A program made the translations under genes and the position numbers. From Streptomyces sp. NA04227 (GTDB taxonomy: Bacteria; Actinomycetota; Actinomycetes; Streptomycetales; Streptomycetaceae), in contig NZ_CP054918.1 of assembly GCF_013364195.1 (NCBI RefSeq), forward strand, positions 5,011,001-5,075,000: a stretch of DNA of 64,000 bases, written 5' to 3'. Every line of letters starts with the position of its first letter. Within the stretch, counting starts at the first letter, position 1. Below, piece by piece: positions 11,906 through 18,960 of the stretch. Below the pieces are notes generated by a model. The model worked only from the letters and a program-made list of their open reading frames with translations. It was not told the origin of the DNA and did not search any database.

Positions 11906-12490
11906 ATGGCGCGTAACCCGCTCTCCGCCCTCGCCGCCCTCCGCGACCGGCGGCGGGAACGGCGCCGGGAACGGCGCGGCTACGAGGAGGAGTCGATCCC
12001 GGAAGGGATGAACCACGTCGGGCACACCCTCGCCCTCGCGCGCGCCCGGCAGCGCTACGAGGAGCAGGCGGGCCGCGAGTTCGACGACCTGGTGGCGCGG
12101 GAGAGCGGCACCTTCGGCTGGGAGACCTTCAACCTCTGCATCCTCGTCGCGGGCAGCGCGGGCTGCGCCGTCCTGGGCGCCGTCAACGGCATGGTCGGGC
12201 CCGCGTTGGTCCTCGGCGCGCTCGGGGCGCTGTGTCTGACGCTGATCCTGCTGCGGTGGTGGTACGCGGTGCGGTCTCGGCCGGGACGTGACCGCGAACC
12301 TGATCGCGAACCCGACCGCGCTTCGGACGACTGGAACGGGCGCGGTGGGCGGGGCGGCGGGGGAGCCGTGGTGGCTCGACCGGGTCTCCTCGAACGTCTG
12401 CGCCGTATCGGACGTTCTCGTCGTACGCGTCCGGGGCGTGGTGAGCGCCGTTCGGACCGTACGCGCGGTTCGGACGGGCCCTTCACCTGA
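11906..12490 (+). CDS. Hypothetical membrane protein with basic tail
   Basis: 194 residues, not recognised as a named family. The N-terminal 60 residues are charged and helical (RDRRRERRRERRGYEEESIP), then two closely spaced hydrophobic segments (TFNLCILVAGSAGCAVLGAV and PALVLGALGALCLTLILL) form a probable hairpin, and the last 70 residues are low-complexity and rich in Arg, Gly and Asp (REPDREPDRASDD). Both ends would face the cytoplasm by the positive-inside rule. The start ATG has a good site (GGAGGAGGGA, 6-7 bases upstream). It follows the GAF-like gene closely. Confidence 0.7.
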   Translation: MARNPLSALAALRDRRRERRRERRGYEEESIPEGMNHVGHTLALARARQRYEEQAGREFDDLVARESGTFGWETFNLCILVAGSAGCAVLGAVNGMVGPALVLGALGALCLTLILLRWWYAVRSRPGRDREPDREPDRASDDWNGRGGRGGGGAVVARPGLLERLRRIGRSRRTRPGRGERRSDRTRGSDGPFT

Positions 12491-12564
12491 TCGTCGCGGA
12501 GGATTCGCCCGCGCTTCGGGCGGGCGGCCGGAGCCGCGCAGGTGGGGTGGCTAGCGTCCCCGGC

Positions 12565-12954
12565 ATGGAGGGGCTGCGACAGAACATCACGTCCGAGGAG
12601 ATCGCCGCGACGATCCGGGCGGACATCGAGGCCGGTACGTACCGGCCCGGTGACCGGCTGCCGGAGGCCAAGGAGATGGCCCGCGGACTGCGCCTCCTGG
12701 TGCCCCGTTCCGTGGATCTCGCGTACGGACTGCTCGTGGCCGAGGGGACGCTGGAGCAGGGGCCACCCGGACTGCCGCCCGTGGTGGCGGATCCCACGGA
12801 GGATCCCCGCGTACGTGAACTGCGCGCGACGGTACGGGAGTTGCAGGGCCAGGTGCGTCGGCTCGACGAGACCGTCGAGGAACTCACCCGGCGCACGCGC
12901 GCTTTGGAGCGCGGACTGAGGGAGACCCGGGCCGAGTTGCTGCGGCGGGCTTGA
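12565..12954 (+). CDS. GntR-like winged-helix protein without effector domain
   Basis: 129 residues. The first 60 (EEIAATIRADIEAGTYRPGDRLPEAKEMARGLRL and onward) match the N-terminal winged helix of GntR regulators, although the recognition part RGLRLLVPRSVDLAYGLLVAEGTLE is altered. The C-terminal part is a predicted coiled coil (RELRATVRELQGQVRRLDET), probably for dimerisation, and there is no effector domain. Start chosen at ATG 12565 because TAGCGT at 12552-12557 fits a -10 box 7 bases before it, implying a leaderless transcript; GTG 12547 is an alternative adding six residues. The 3' end carries a 15-base repeat array that includes the stop codon. Confidence 0.7.
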   Translation: MEGLRQNITSEEIAATIRADIEAGTYRPGDRLPEAKEMARGLRLLVPRSVDLAYGLLVAEGTLEQGPPGLPPVVADPTEDPRVRELRATVRELQGQVRRLDETVEELTRRTRALERGLRETRAELLRRA

Positions 12955-13003
12955 GGGCGGTGGGCTTGAGGGCGGCGGTCTTGAGGGTAGCGGGGTTGAG
13001 GGC
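12943..13003 (+). repeat. 15-bp tandem repeat spanning the stop codon, four copies
   Basis: The stop TGA at 12952-12954 lies in a unit GCGGCGGGCTTGAGG. Three more related units follow exactly in phase, with TGA triplets at 12967, 12982 and 12997, giving four in-frame stops spaced 15 bases apart. Between the third and fourth units an in-frame TAG also appears. The copies have diverged slightly (GGGCTTGAGG, GGTCTTGAGG, GGGGTTGAGG). Confidence 0.9.
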
Positions 13004-13104
13004 GGCGGTTCGGGGCCCGACCGTCGGGGATGGGGCGGCGGCAGCGGGGCGCGCCAGGGGCTTTCGCCGGGGCGGTGTCAGTGGGGCGTCGCACACTGGG
13101 AGGC

Positions 13105-13320
13105 ATGTCGTCGCGTCGCAGGAATTGTCCCGAGTGCCGCCGCGAGATCGCCGTCGTCGCGGGGCGCTTCGCCCGTCATGATCCGTCGGGGCCTCGCGGA
13201 CCCGGTGAACTGGTCTCGTGCCCCGGCTCGTTGAGACGTGCGCCGTGGGAGGCGGAGAGTCAGCCGGACCTGGCCGGGTTCGTGGTGCCGGACTTCGCCG
13301 GGCAGCTCGCGCTGTTCTGA
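13105..13320 (+). CDS. Small protein with possible zinc-binding cysteines
   Basis: 71 residues. A C-P-E-C pair near residue 9-12 (NCPECRREIAVVAGRFARHD) and a later Cys in ELVSCPGS, with His residue RHD between, suggest a small zinc ribbon. Arg-rich N terminus. GGGAGG lies directly before the ATG with short spacing. No named family recognised. The downstream sequence GAAGTCCGGCAG...TTCTGAGG partly repeats the gene's own end (GACTTCGCCGGGCAG...TTCTGAGC). Confidence 0.55.
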   Translation: MSSRRRNCPECRREIAVVAGRFARHDPSGPRGPGELVSCPGSLRRAPWEAESQPDLAGFVVPDFAGQLALF

Positions 13321-13431
13321 GCCACCCGGCGAAGTCCGGCAGTTCTGAGGAGGGGAGTACGAGGGAGGAGCAGGAGGAGGGAGTAGGAGGACAGGAACGC
13401 GCGGAGAGGGGCGCGCCGTTGAGGGCGGCGC

Positions 13432-14163
13432 TTACTTCGGGACCGTGATGCCGCCCTGGGCGTGCGCCGGGTTCCAGGTGCCGTCCTCGGTGCCCGGGTA
13501 GGCGGCCTCGTAACCGAGGCGCAGCGTCTGGGCGTTGACCGAGACGGGCTCGCTGTCGCAGAGCGCCCTGCCGTTGCGGTCGGTGTACGCGGTGCACAGG
13601 TGGGTGCCGTCGGCAGCCGTGAAGGTGATCTCGGCCCCGAACAGCGGGCTGCCGTCCTCGCGTTCGGCCGTGGCGGTCAGACCGTGGATCACGTACGGGT
13701 ACATCGTCGTGGCGCGCGCCTGGCCCGCCGTCAGGGTCGGGGTGTGGTCGCTGGGTGCCGCCGCGGCACGGTCGCACCGGCTCGTCGTGGGGTCCGGGCC
13801 CGAACCGTCGACGTAGTACAGCCGTTGCCCCTGCTGGTCGAGCTCGCAGGGCGTCTCCTCGGCCGGTCGCAGCGGCCCGCAGGCGTAGAAGGAGTGGGCG
13901 TCGTTCGGGTTGGCGTACTCGCCCGCCGGGAGCCCCGCACAGCTCGGCTCGGTCTGGTCGGCGGAGAGCGCGGGCGTGGCCGGGCCGACGAGGAAGGCGC
14001 ACGCCCCGAGGGCGCAGGCGCCGAGGGCCCTGGCCACGCCGAGTCCCAGCGGCAGGGGCAGCCGCCGCCGTCGCGGGCCGGACCGGAGCGAGGGGAGGGG
14101 GGTAGGACGGGTCGAGGGGCAGGGCGAGGAGGACGGGTTCGACTGGGGGGTGGCATACGTCAT
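13432..14163 (-). CDS. Secreted protein with chitin-binding-like and Ig-like modules
   Basis: 243 residues from ATG 14163. An Arg-rich N terminus ([21 protein letters not shown]) leads into a hydrophobic stretch ending VGPATPALSA, a probable signal peptide. Next comes a Cys-rich module, C-x5-GEYANPND-x3-FYAC-x10-C-x19-C, which resembles the peritrophin-type chitin-binding domain (CBM14) with one disulfide pair missing. The last 90 residues (ATAEREDGSPLFGAEITFTA, TDRNGRALCDSE) look like a bacterial Ig-like/Big_1 beta-sandwich with a DG-x-A turn. Function is inferred as binding to a polysaccharide surface. A TTG at 14205 could extend the start. No RBS is evident. Confidence 0.6.
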   Translation of the reverse strand: MTYATPQSNPSSSPCPSTRPTPLPSLRSGPRRRRLPLPLGLGVARALGACALGACAFLVGPATPALSADQTEPSCAGLPAGEYANPNDAHSFYACGPLRPAEETPCELDQQGQRLYYVDGSGPDPTTSRCDRAAAAPSDHTPTLTAGQARATTMYPYVIHGLTATAEREDGSPLFGAEITFTAADGTHLCTAYTDRNGRALCDSEPVSVNAQTLRLGYEAAYPGTEDGTWNPAHAQGGITVPK

Positions 14164-14271
14164 GGACGGTGATATTGCCGGGATTGTCCGAGCGGTCGTG
14201 GGCAACGCGCCGGGCGCGAGGGCGGCCGGTCGGTGCGGGCGTCGGGTCGGTACGGGCGGCGGGTCCGCAGG

Positions 14272-14442
14272 TCAGTACGTGCCGTCGGGTCCATTCGGTC
14301 AGTGGGACCGCCGGGTCTGCGGTCAGCGCGACCGCCGGGTTCGCTGCCCGGCTCAGCGTGGCCGTAAGCCCGCCCTTCAGTGGGGTTCGCCGCTCAGTGG
14401 GGTCGCCGCTCGGCGCGGCCGTAAGCCCGCCTTTCAGTGGGG
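14272..14442 (-). repeat. Imperfect repeats extending past the DUF899 stop codon
   Basis: On the plus strand the DUF899 stop is the TCA at 14434 in TCAGTGGGGCC. Related TCAGTGGG, TCAGCGTGG or TCAGCGCG units recur at 14272, 14299, 14323, 14353, 14377 and 14394. Two 30-base stretches (14356-14385 and 14413-14442), both containing GCCGTAAGCCCGCC, are nearly identical. All units except the one at 14394 lie a multiple of three from the true stop and so supply further in-frame TGA triplets on the coding strand. Confidence 0.8.
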
Positions 14443-15330
14443 CCCGTCCTGGCGGCCGAGGCTCTCCACCGGACCCGCCCCGGGGCGGGTCCACTGCGGT
14501 ACGGGACGGCCGGTCGGGCCCCAGGTGGCGTTTCCGTCCGCGTCCGAGCGCCAGTACCAGCAGGCCTGGCGGCCCTCGGCCGGGTACCCCTCGCGGACGT
14601 CGCCGAGCACGGGCCGCCCCTCCGGGTTGTCCTCCCACGCCTCGCCGCGCCCGTACGGCGTCATGTCGAGGAGGCCCATCGCCGAGTTGACCCGCTCGTT
14701 GCCCCGGCCCGTTGTCGAGTAGGTCAGGAACGTGCGGTCGCCCTCGCGCAGGTAGCAGGTGAGGTAGCCCATCGCGCCACCGACCGGCTCGGCCACGTCG
14801 CGTACCGAGTACCAGGGCTGGGTGTAGCCCATGAACGCGACGTAGGCGGCCACTTCGTCGGCGCGGCCGGTGGTCAGGACGGCGAACGAGACGCCGCGGG
14901 CGTTGAGGTAGGCGGCGTCGTCCAGATGCCAGGCCGTGGTGGTGCAGCCCTCGCACTGTCCCTGGTGCGGCGCTCCGTCGTACCACATGTGCTTGTAGAC
15001 CACGAGCTCGTCGCGGCCCTGGAACAGGTCCAGGAAGGGGACCGGGCCGTCGGGCCCGACGACCTCGACCGTCCCGTCGAACTCCACCATCGGCAGCCTG
15101 CGCCGGGCCGCGGCGATCGCGTCGCCCTCGTGGGTGTGGGCCTTCTCGCGGACAAGCAGTTCGTCACGGGCGGTCTGCCAGGTGGCCAGATCGACCACGG
15201 GCGGGAGGCCGGGGCGCGGGGCCGTCGGTTCGTTCGGCGTGGCCGGGCCATCATTCGGTGTGGCCGGTCCATCGTTCGGCGCGGCCGGTCGATCGTTCGG
15301 CGTGGCCGGTCCGTCCGGGGTGGTCGTCAT
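14434..15330 (-). CDS. DUF899 family thioredoxin-like protein
   Basis: 298 residues, probably cytoplasmic. The first 35 residues are a repeat region of seven-residue units (PATPNDG), followed by the DUF899 domain beginning WQTARDELLVREKAHTHEGD. Family markers are the LPMVEFDGTVEV and GRDELVVYKHMWYD strands, the C-E-G-C pair in QCEGCTTTAWHLDD in the position of a thioredoxin active site, and the NARGVSFAVLTTG strand. The C-terminal part WYWRSDADGNATWGP is also typical. Enzymatic role unproven. The ATG has a good GGAGG site 5 bases upstream. The stop region is embedded in a repeat array. Confidence 0.85.
   Translation of the reverse strand: MTTTPDGPATPNDRPAAPNDGPATPNDGPATPNEPTAPRPGLPPVVDLATWQTARDELLVREKAHTHEGDAIAAARRRLPMVEFDGTVEVVGPDGPVPFLDLFQGRDELVVYKHMWYDGAPHQGQCEGCTTTAWHLDDAAYLNARGVSFAVLTTGRADEVAAYVAFMGYTQPWYSVRDVAEPVGGAMGYLTCYLREGDRTFLTYSTTGRGNERVNSAMGLLDMTPYGRGEAWEDNPEGRPVLGDVREGYPAEGRQACWYWRSDADGNATWGPTGRPVPQWTRPGAGPVESLGRQDGPH
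15230..15313 (-). repeat. 21-bp tandem repeat, four copies, coding
   Basis: Four consecutive 21-base units (15230, 15251, 15272, 15293) of the form TCGTTCGGCGTGGCCGG followed by four further bases, with one or two differences each. On the minus strand they encode the repeated heptapeptide PATPNDG/PAAPNDR at the N terminus of the DUF899 protein, in frame. Confidence 0.9.
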
Positions 15331-15457
15331 GGTGTCCTCCGCGGTGTGCGGTGTCTCGTGCCGGGCGCGCCGTCGTACGACGGCGCGATGACGGTCACCA
15401 GTAAGGACTCGCGGCCGGGCCGGAACTCATCGCCGCGGTGGGCGCTCCCGGCCGCGC

Positions 15458-16114
15458 TCAGTTCCCCGAAACCGCCCGTACCGCGACCGGAACCGAGTCG
15501 CCGCCGCTGATGAGTTCCAGGGTGAGACCGGCGGTGGCCGGGGTTTCGAGGAGTTCGGCGAGCACGGCGGCGACGTCGTCGCGCGGGACCGGGCCGCGGC
15601 CGGTGGCGGCGGCGAGGCGGACCGTGCCGGTTCCGGCGTCGTCGGTGAGGATGCCCGGGCGCAGGATGGTCCAGTCGAGCGCGGTCTGTGCCGTCACATA
15701 CGCGTCGGCCTCGCCCTTCGCGCGCAGATAGGCGTCGAAGACCTCCTCGCCCCGGTGCTCCGGGTCGGCCCGCATGGCCGAGACCACCACATGCCGCCGG
15801 ACTCCCGCCCGTACCGCGGCGTCCGCGAACAGCACGGCGGCGTCCCGGTCGACGGTCACCTTGCGCGCGGCCCCGCTGCCCGGTCCCGCGCCCGCGGCGA
15901 AGACCGCCGCGTCGGCGCCCCGGAGATGTCCGGTGACCTCGTCCAGCGACGCCGACTCCAGGTCGCAGACGAGCGGTTCGGCCCCCGCGGCCCGCAGGGC
16001 GTCGCCCTGTCCGGGCGTACGGATGAGCCCCGCCACCTCGTCACCGCGCGCGGCGAGCAGCCGCTCAAGCCGCAGCGCGATCTGACCATGACCTCCGGCG
16101 ATGACAATGCGCAT
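15458..16114 (-). CDS. NAD(P)-binding NmrA/SDR-like protein
   Basis: 218 residues with an N-terminal Rossmann fold: MRIVIAGGHGQIALRLERLL gives the G-x-x-G-x-x-A dinucleotide motif at residues 7-13. It is followed by LVCDLES, AAVFAAGAG, the RRHVVVSAMRAD strand, and the Y-x3-K-like segment FDAYLRAKGEADAYV. ALDWTILRPGILTD is the pattern of atypical short-chain reductases of the YwnB/NmrA type. Substrate unknown. The start ATG 16114 lies 6 bases after TACGGT on the coding strand, a possible -10 box for a leaderless mRNA. Longer upstream frames are Cys/Trp/Arg-rich and unlikely to be translated. Confidence 0.85.
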   Translation of the reverse strand: MRIVIAGGHGQIALRLERLLAARGDEVAGLIRTPGQGDALRAAGAEPLVCDLESASLDEVTGHLRGADAAVFAAGAGPGSGAARKVTVDRDAAVLFADAAVRAGVRRHVVVSAMRADPEHRGEEVFDAYLRAKGEADAYVTAQTALDWTILRPGILTDDAGTGTVRLAAATGRGPVPRDDVAAVLAELLETPATAGLTLELISGGDSVPVAVRAVSGN

Positions 16115-16171
16115 GACTCGACCGTACGACGGCCAGCGGCAGTTCGCCCGCGCGGCCGGACCCCTGCGCAC

Positions 16172-16243
16172 GGGCCACGGCCGCCCGCACGCCACGGCCG
16201 CCCACACGGGCCACGGCTGCCCGCACGCCACAGCCGCCCGCAC
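16172..16243. repeat. Four imperfect 18-bp repeats in an intergenic region
   Basis: The segment alternates GGGCCACGGCCGCCCGCAC and GCCACGGCCGCCCACAC type units four times, amounting to a 36-base unit repeated twice. It sits in the 16115-16429 gap between two minus-strand genes. Apart from this and Pro/His-rich pseudo-coding composition, I see no gene or convincing signal in the gap. Confidence 0.75.
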
Positions 16244-16429
16244 GCACCGACCTCCCACATCGGCGTACGAGGCGCACGAAGCGTACGAGGCACACCGGGT
16301 CAGCCCGGCGAACACACGACCTCGACGCGCCCCACCGCCCCACCACCCCACCGCAACGCCGCCCCACCCCCCACACCGCCCCACCCCCACGCCTTCAACA
16401 GCCTTGCCCCCGGCCTCGGTTGCCCCGCC

Positions 16430-17896
16430 CTACCTGCCCCCGCCGGCGTCCCCGTCCGCCCCCGCACCCCCGCTGCCCCCACCCCCGGGCACCCGCACCT
16501 GACGCGGCAGGTCGAAGCCCGCCGCCACCGCCGAGTCGCAGTACTCGCGCACCGCGCTGGTACGCGCCACGACGCGGCCGCGGTGGATGACGATGCGGCT
16601 GTACGCGAGGGACAGCGCGGCGGACAGGTCGGTGCCCCGGACGGCGAGGAGTTCGGCCGGGAAGCCCGGGGCGATCCGTACCTCCGGCAGGCCCAGGAGG
16701 GCTCGGGCGTCGGCCGAGACGGCCGCGTAGGCCGCCGCCGGGCTCAGCCCGTGCTGGGCGGCGAGCAGGAACGCGGCCTCCAGCGGGTCGCCCCGGCCGA
16801 CCGGACGCGCGCTGTCCCGCAGCGCCCCGCTCCCGGCGGCCAGCCGCACCCCCGCCGCACCCAACAGCCGCACCGGCGCCACCACGGACGGCCCGAGCCC
16901 GCAGCACCGCCCGACCTGGACCTGACACTCCGCACCCGCCCCGCCGCCCCGACCGCCCTCACACTCCGCCCCCGAACCGCCTCGCCACCCCGCCATCCCG
17001 CATCCCCCCTGCGGAAGGCAGATCACCCCGACCCCCGCCCCGGCCAGCCGTTCCGCGACGCGCGCGGCGGACTCGTACGGCAGGCGGGAAAGGCCGCCGC
17101 AGGGGCCGACCGTGACCGCGACGCCGAGCTCGGACGCCAGCGTGGCCAGCCGGTCGAGGAGCTTCGGGGCGCCGCCGTCCAGGTGCAGGTCGACGGCGCA
17201 GCCGCAGTCCGCGGCGAGTTCGAGGAGGGCGGTGATGTGGCCCTCCGGGTCCGGGTCGAGGTCCGGGCAGCCGCCGACCGCGCTCGCCCCCATCCGGACC
17301 GCGTCCCGCAGCAGCGCCCGCCCCTCGGCCCCGTCCCGGCCGGTCAGCACGCCCGCCACCGCCACCGTCGTCAGCTCGCCGAGTCCGTGCAGCGAACGCC
17401 GGGCGCGGAGCAGGGCCTGGAGACCGGCGAGCCCGTGCGGCCCGCCGACGCGTACGTGCGAGCGCATCGCCGTCGCCCCGTGGCCGAGCTGGAGCAGTGC
17501 CGCCTCGGTCGCTCGCCGCTGGATGTCGCCGGGCTGGTACGCGGGACCGGGCAACGGGCAGGCGCCGCCCGCCGGTTGGGACGAACCCTCCGCCCTCCCG
17601 CGACCGCTCCCCGCCCCATCCCCCTCCGCCGTCAGCGCCACGTCGAAGTGGGCGTGCGGTTCCACCGGGGCGGGGAGGAGGAGGTGGCCGTGCAGGTCGA
17701 TGCGGGTGGCGGGGGTGGGGGCGGGGCGGGCGCCGGCGGGGGTGACGGCCGTGATGCGGCCCGCGTTCAGCCGTACGTCCACGGTCCGGCCGTCGGTCAG
17801 GCGCGCACCGCAGAGCACCAGTGAGGCGGGCTCGGACCTGCCGTCGCCGGGGCGCGGGCCCCGTGAGGACGGCTGCTGCGGCTGGCTGTCGGGCAT
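16430..17896 (-). CDS. Amidohydrolase, cytosine-deaminase-like
   Basis: 488 residues of the metal-dependent amidohydrolase superfamily. An N-terminal beta segment (LVLCGARLTDGRTVDVRLNA, GRITAVTPAG) is followed by the metal motif VEPHAHFD (H-x-H) near residue 80, as in cytosine deaminase (VEPHIHLD). DLHLDGG at about residue 235 supplies another metal-site His. The C-terminal part returns to the small beta domain (SRIVIHRGRVVARTS). Around residues 300-336 a Gly/Cys-rich stretch (GGSGAECEGGRGGGAGAECQ) interrupts the barrel, and the C terminus is Gly-rich. Start 17896 has GGAG 5 bases upstream. The exact substrate is not evident. Confidence 0.75.
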   Translation of the reverse strand: MPDSQPQQPSSRGPRPGDGRSEPASLVLCGARLTDGRTVDVRLNAGRITAVTPAGARPAPTPATRIDLHGHLLLPAPVEPHAHFDVALTAEGDGAGSGRGRAEGSSQPAGGACPLPGPAYQPGDIQRRATEAALLQLGHGATAMRSHVRVGGPHGLAGLQALLRARRSLHGLGELTTVAVAGVLTGRDGAEGRALLRDAVRMGASAVGGCPDLDPDPEGHITALLELAADCGCAVDLHLDGGAPKLLDRLATLASELGVAVTVGPCGGLSRLPYESAARVAERLAGAGVGVICLPQGGCGMAGWRGGSGAECEGGRGGGAGAECQVQVGRCCGLGPSVVAPVRLLGAAGVRLAAGSGALRDSARPVGRGDPLEAAFLLAAQHGLSPAAAYAAVSADARALLGLPEVRIAPGFPAELLAVRGTDLSAALSLAYSRIVIHRGRVVARTSAVREYCDSAVAAGFDLPRQVRVPGGGGSGGAGADGDAGGGR

Positions 17897-18262
17897 CGCG
17901 CTCCAGAGCTCGTACGGCACTCGGCCCTGAGGACTCGTACGGCGCACGGCGCGTGGTCCGGCGCACGGGCGCGGGGGAGGGCGCCCATTCCGTGCAAGAT
18001 CACTCAGCGTGACCCGAGCCTAGGACCGGGCCGGGCGGCGGGGGCGGAAGAGGGCAATAGTCGTACCGGTGTGGTGCGACGGTCCGGGCGGGCGCACGAG
18101 GGCTCTCGCGGATGCTTCGCAAGCGGTGCGACGGGTGGTCGCGGACGGCGTGCGCGGAGCGGTGGCCGGTGCCCTGTCGTGGCCGCCGGGGCGCCCGGGG
18201 CGGGGGTGAACGAGACCTGAACGGTCGCCGGAACATGCGAGGCCGCCCGCCCTGAAACGGAT
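17897..18262. other. Intergenic region with no gene seen
   Basis: Between the amidohydrolase start and the tRNA-Thr promoter. It must contain the leftward promoter for the amidohydrolase, but I cannot point to convincing boxes. Possible reading frames here have no ribosome site and look like by-products of GC bias. Confidence 0.5.
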
Positions 18263-18292
18263 TTGGGCGAACGGGCGGCGAGCGTGTAATGT
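18263..18292 (+). promoter_or_regulatory. Putative promoter for tRNA-Thr/tRNA-Met
   Basis: TTGGGC (18263-18268) and TAATGT (18287-18292) are separated by 18 bases, a fair match to the housekeeping consensus in this GC-rich background. The start of transcription would be around 18299, just before tRNA-Thr. Confidence 0.6.
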
Positions 18293-18303
18293 CTTCATCG
18301 CTC

Positions 18304-18376
18304 GCCCCAATAGCTCAGTCGGCAGAGCGTCTCCATGGTAAGGAGAAGGTCAACGGTTCGATTCCGTTTTGGGGCT
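18304..18376 (+). tRNA. tRNA-Thr (GGT)
   Basis: Acceptor GCCCCAA pairs with TTGGGGC (18369-18375). D arm contains AGCTCAGTCGGCAGAGC. The anticodon arm TCTCC-ATGGTAA-GGAGA presents GGT, and the T arm is AACGG-TTCGATT-CCGTT. Discriminator T; CCA not encoded. Confidence 0.97.
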
Positions 18377-18425
18377 CTGATGCAGTGAGAATTCCCGTCT
18401 CGTACGGGGGTCCGCATCGCATCGC

Positions 18426-18498
18426 AGCGGTGTAGCTCAGTCGGTAGAGCAAGCGGCTCATAATCGCTGTGTCACCGGTTCAAGTCCGGTCACCGCTA
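18426..18498 (+). tRNA. tRNA-Met (CAT), elongator type
   Basis: Acceptor AGCGGTG pairs perfectly with CACCGCT, so the initiator-type mismatch at the end of the acceptor stem is absent. D arm AGCTCAGTCGGTAGAGC; anticodon arm AGCGG-CTCATAA-TCGCT with CAT; T arm CCGG-TTCAAGT-CCGG. It follows tRNA-Thr by 49 bases and is probably co-transcribed with it. Confidence 0.96.
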
Positions 18499-18504
18499 CT
18501 CTCG

Positions 18505-18540
18505 GTAGCCGATTGTGGGCTCGGTCCTTCGATCGGCTAC
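18505..18540 (+). terminator. Hairpin after tRNA-Met
   Basis: Perfect 9-base arms GTAGCCGAT (18505-18513) and ATCGGCTAC (18532-18540) are followed by the T-rich tail TCTTCTTTGCGTT. It may end the tRNA transcript, or attenuate entry into rpmG 50 bases further on. Confidence 0.65.
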
Positions 18541-18591
18541 TCTTCTTTGCGTTAAAACATCTGTCCATCAGTTCGTCCTAGGAGCACTCAC

Positions 18592-18756
18592 GTGGCTGCC
18601 ACCGACGTCCGCCCGAAGATCACGCTGGCCTGCGTGGAGTGCAAGGAGCGGAACTACATCACCAAGAAGAACCGGCGTAACGACCCGGACCGTCTTGAGA
18701 TGAAGAAGCACTGCCCGCGCTGCAACGCGCACACCGCGCACCGCGAGACGCGATAA
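18592..18756 (+). CDS. rpmG: 50S ribosomal protein L33
   Basis: Ribosomal large-subunit protein of 54 residues, start GTG 18592 with the site AGGAGC 6 bases upstream. It begins [20 protein letters not shown] and ends HTAHRETR. Four cysteines at residues 14, 17, 41 and 44 (C-V-E-C and C-P-R-C) form the zinc ribbon, so this is the zinc-containing (C+) form. Streptomyces also encode zinc-free paralogues under Zur control elsewhere. It stands downstream of the Thr/Met tRNA pair and upstream of the MaoC-like genes, the arrangement known from other Streptomyces. Confidence 0.97.
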   Translation: MAATDVRPKITLACVECKERNYITKKNRRNDPDRLEMKKHCPRCNAHTAHRETR

Positions 18757-18769
18757 AAACAGGCTCGAT

Positions 18770-18804
18770 CGCGAGGCCGTCCCCGCACAGGGGGCGGCCT
18801 CGCG
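18770..18804 (+). terminator. Terminator of rpmG
   Basis: Arms CGCGAGGCCG (18770-18779) and CGGCCTCGCG (18795-18804) are perfectly complementary, with additional CCCC/GGGG pairing inside. Located 13 bases after the rpmG stop. Confidence 0.8.
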
Positions 18805-18960
18805 GCGTTCTCCCCGCGCGTGATACCAAGCGTCCGGGACGCTTCGCCGCCCGCCTCCGACACGGTCGCCGCCCGGCAACCCCGGTCCGGTACACAGGTC
18901 CTCGAGGCAGGCCCGTCGTTTGCCCCGAACTGTCTGTGACTCCCAGGAGGTGCCGAGCCG

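Noticed and set aside
12547..12564. GTG at 12547 as start of the GntR-like gene
   Set aside because: No ribosome site; a -10 box at 12552-12557 overlaps it and points to the ATG at 12565.
14272..15313. Repeat clusters considered as a CRISPR array
   Set aside because: Units are short, directly adjacent and degenerate, without unique spacers, and many are coding; no cas genes nearby.
15755..17824. Long plus-strand frame opposite the NAD(P)-binding and amidohydrolase genes
   Set aside because: Composition is Arg/Pro/Gly-rich antisense; the minus-strand genes show clear family motifs and ribosome or promoter signals.
18426..18498. Initiator tRNA-Met
   Set aside because: The first acceptor base pair is A-T and paired, while initiator tRNAs have a mismatch there; elongator type is preferred.
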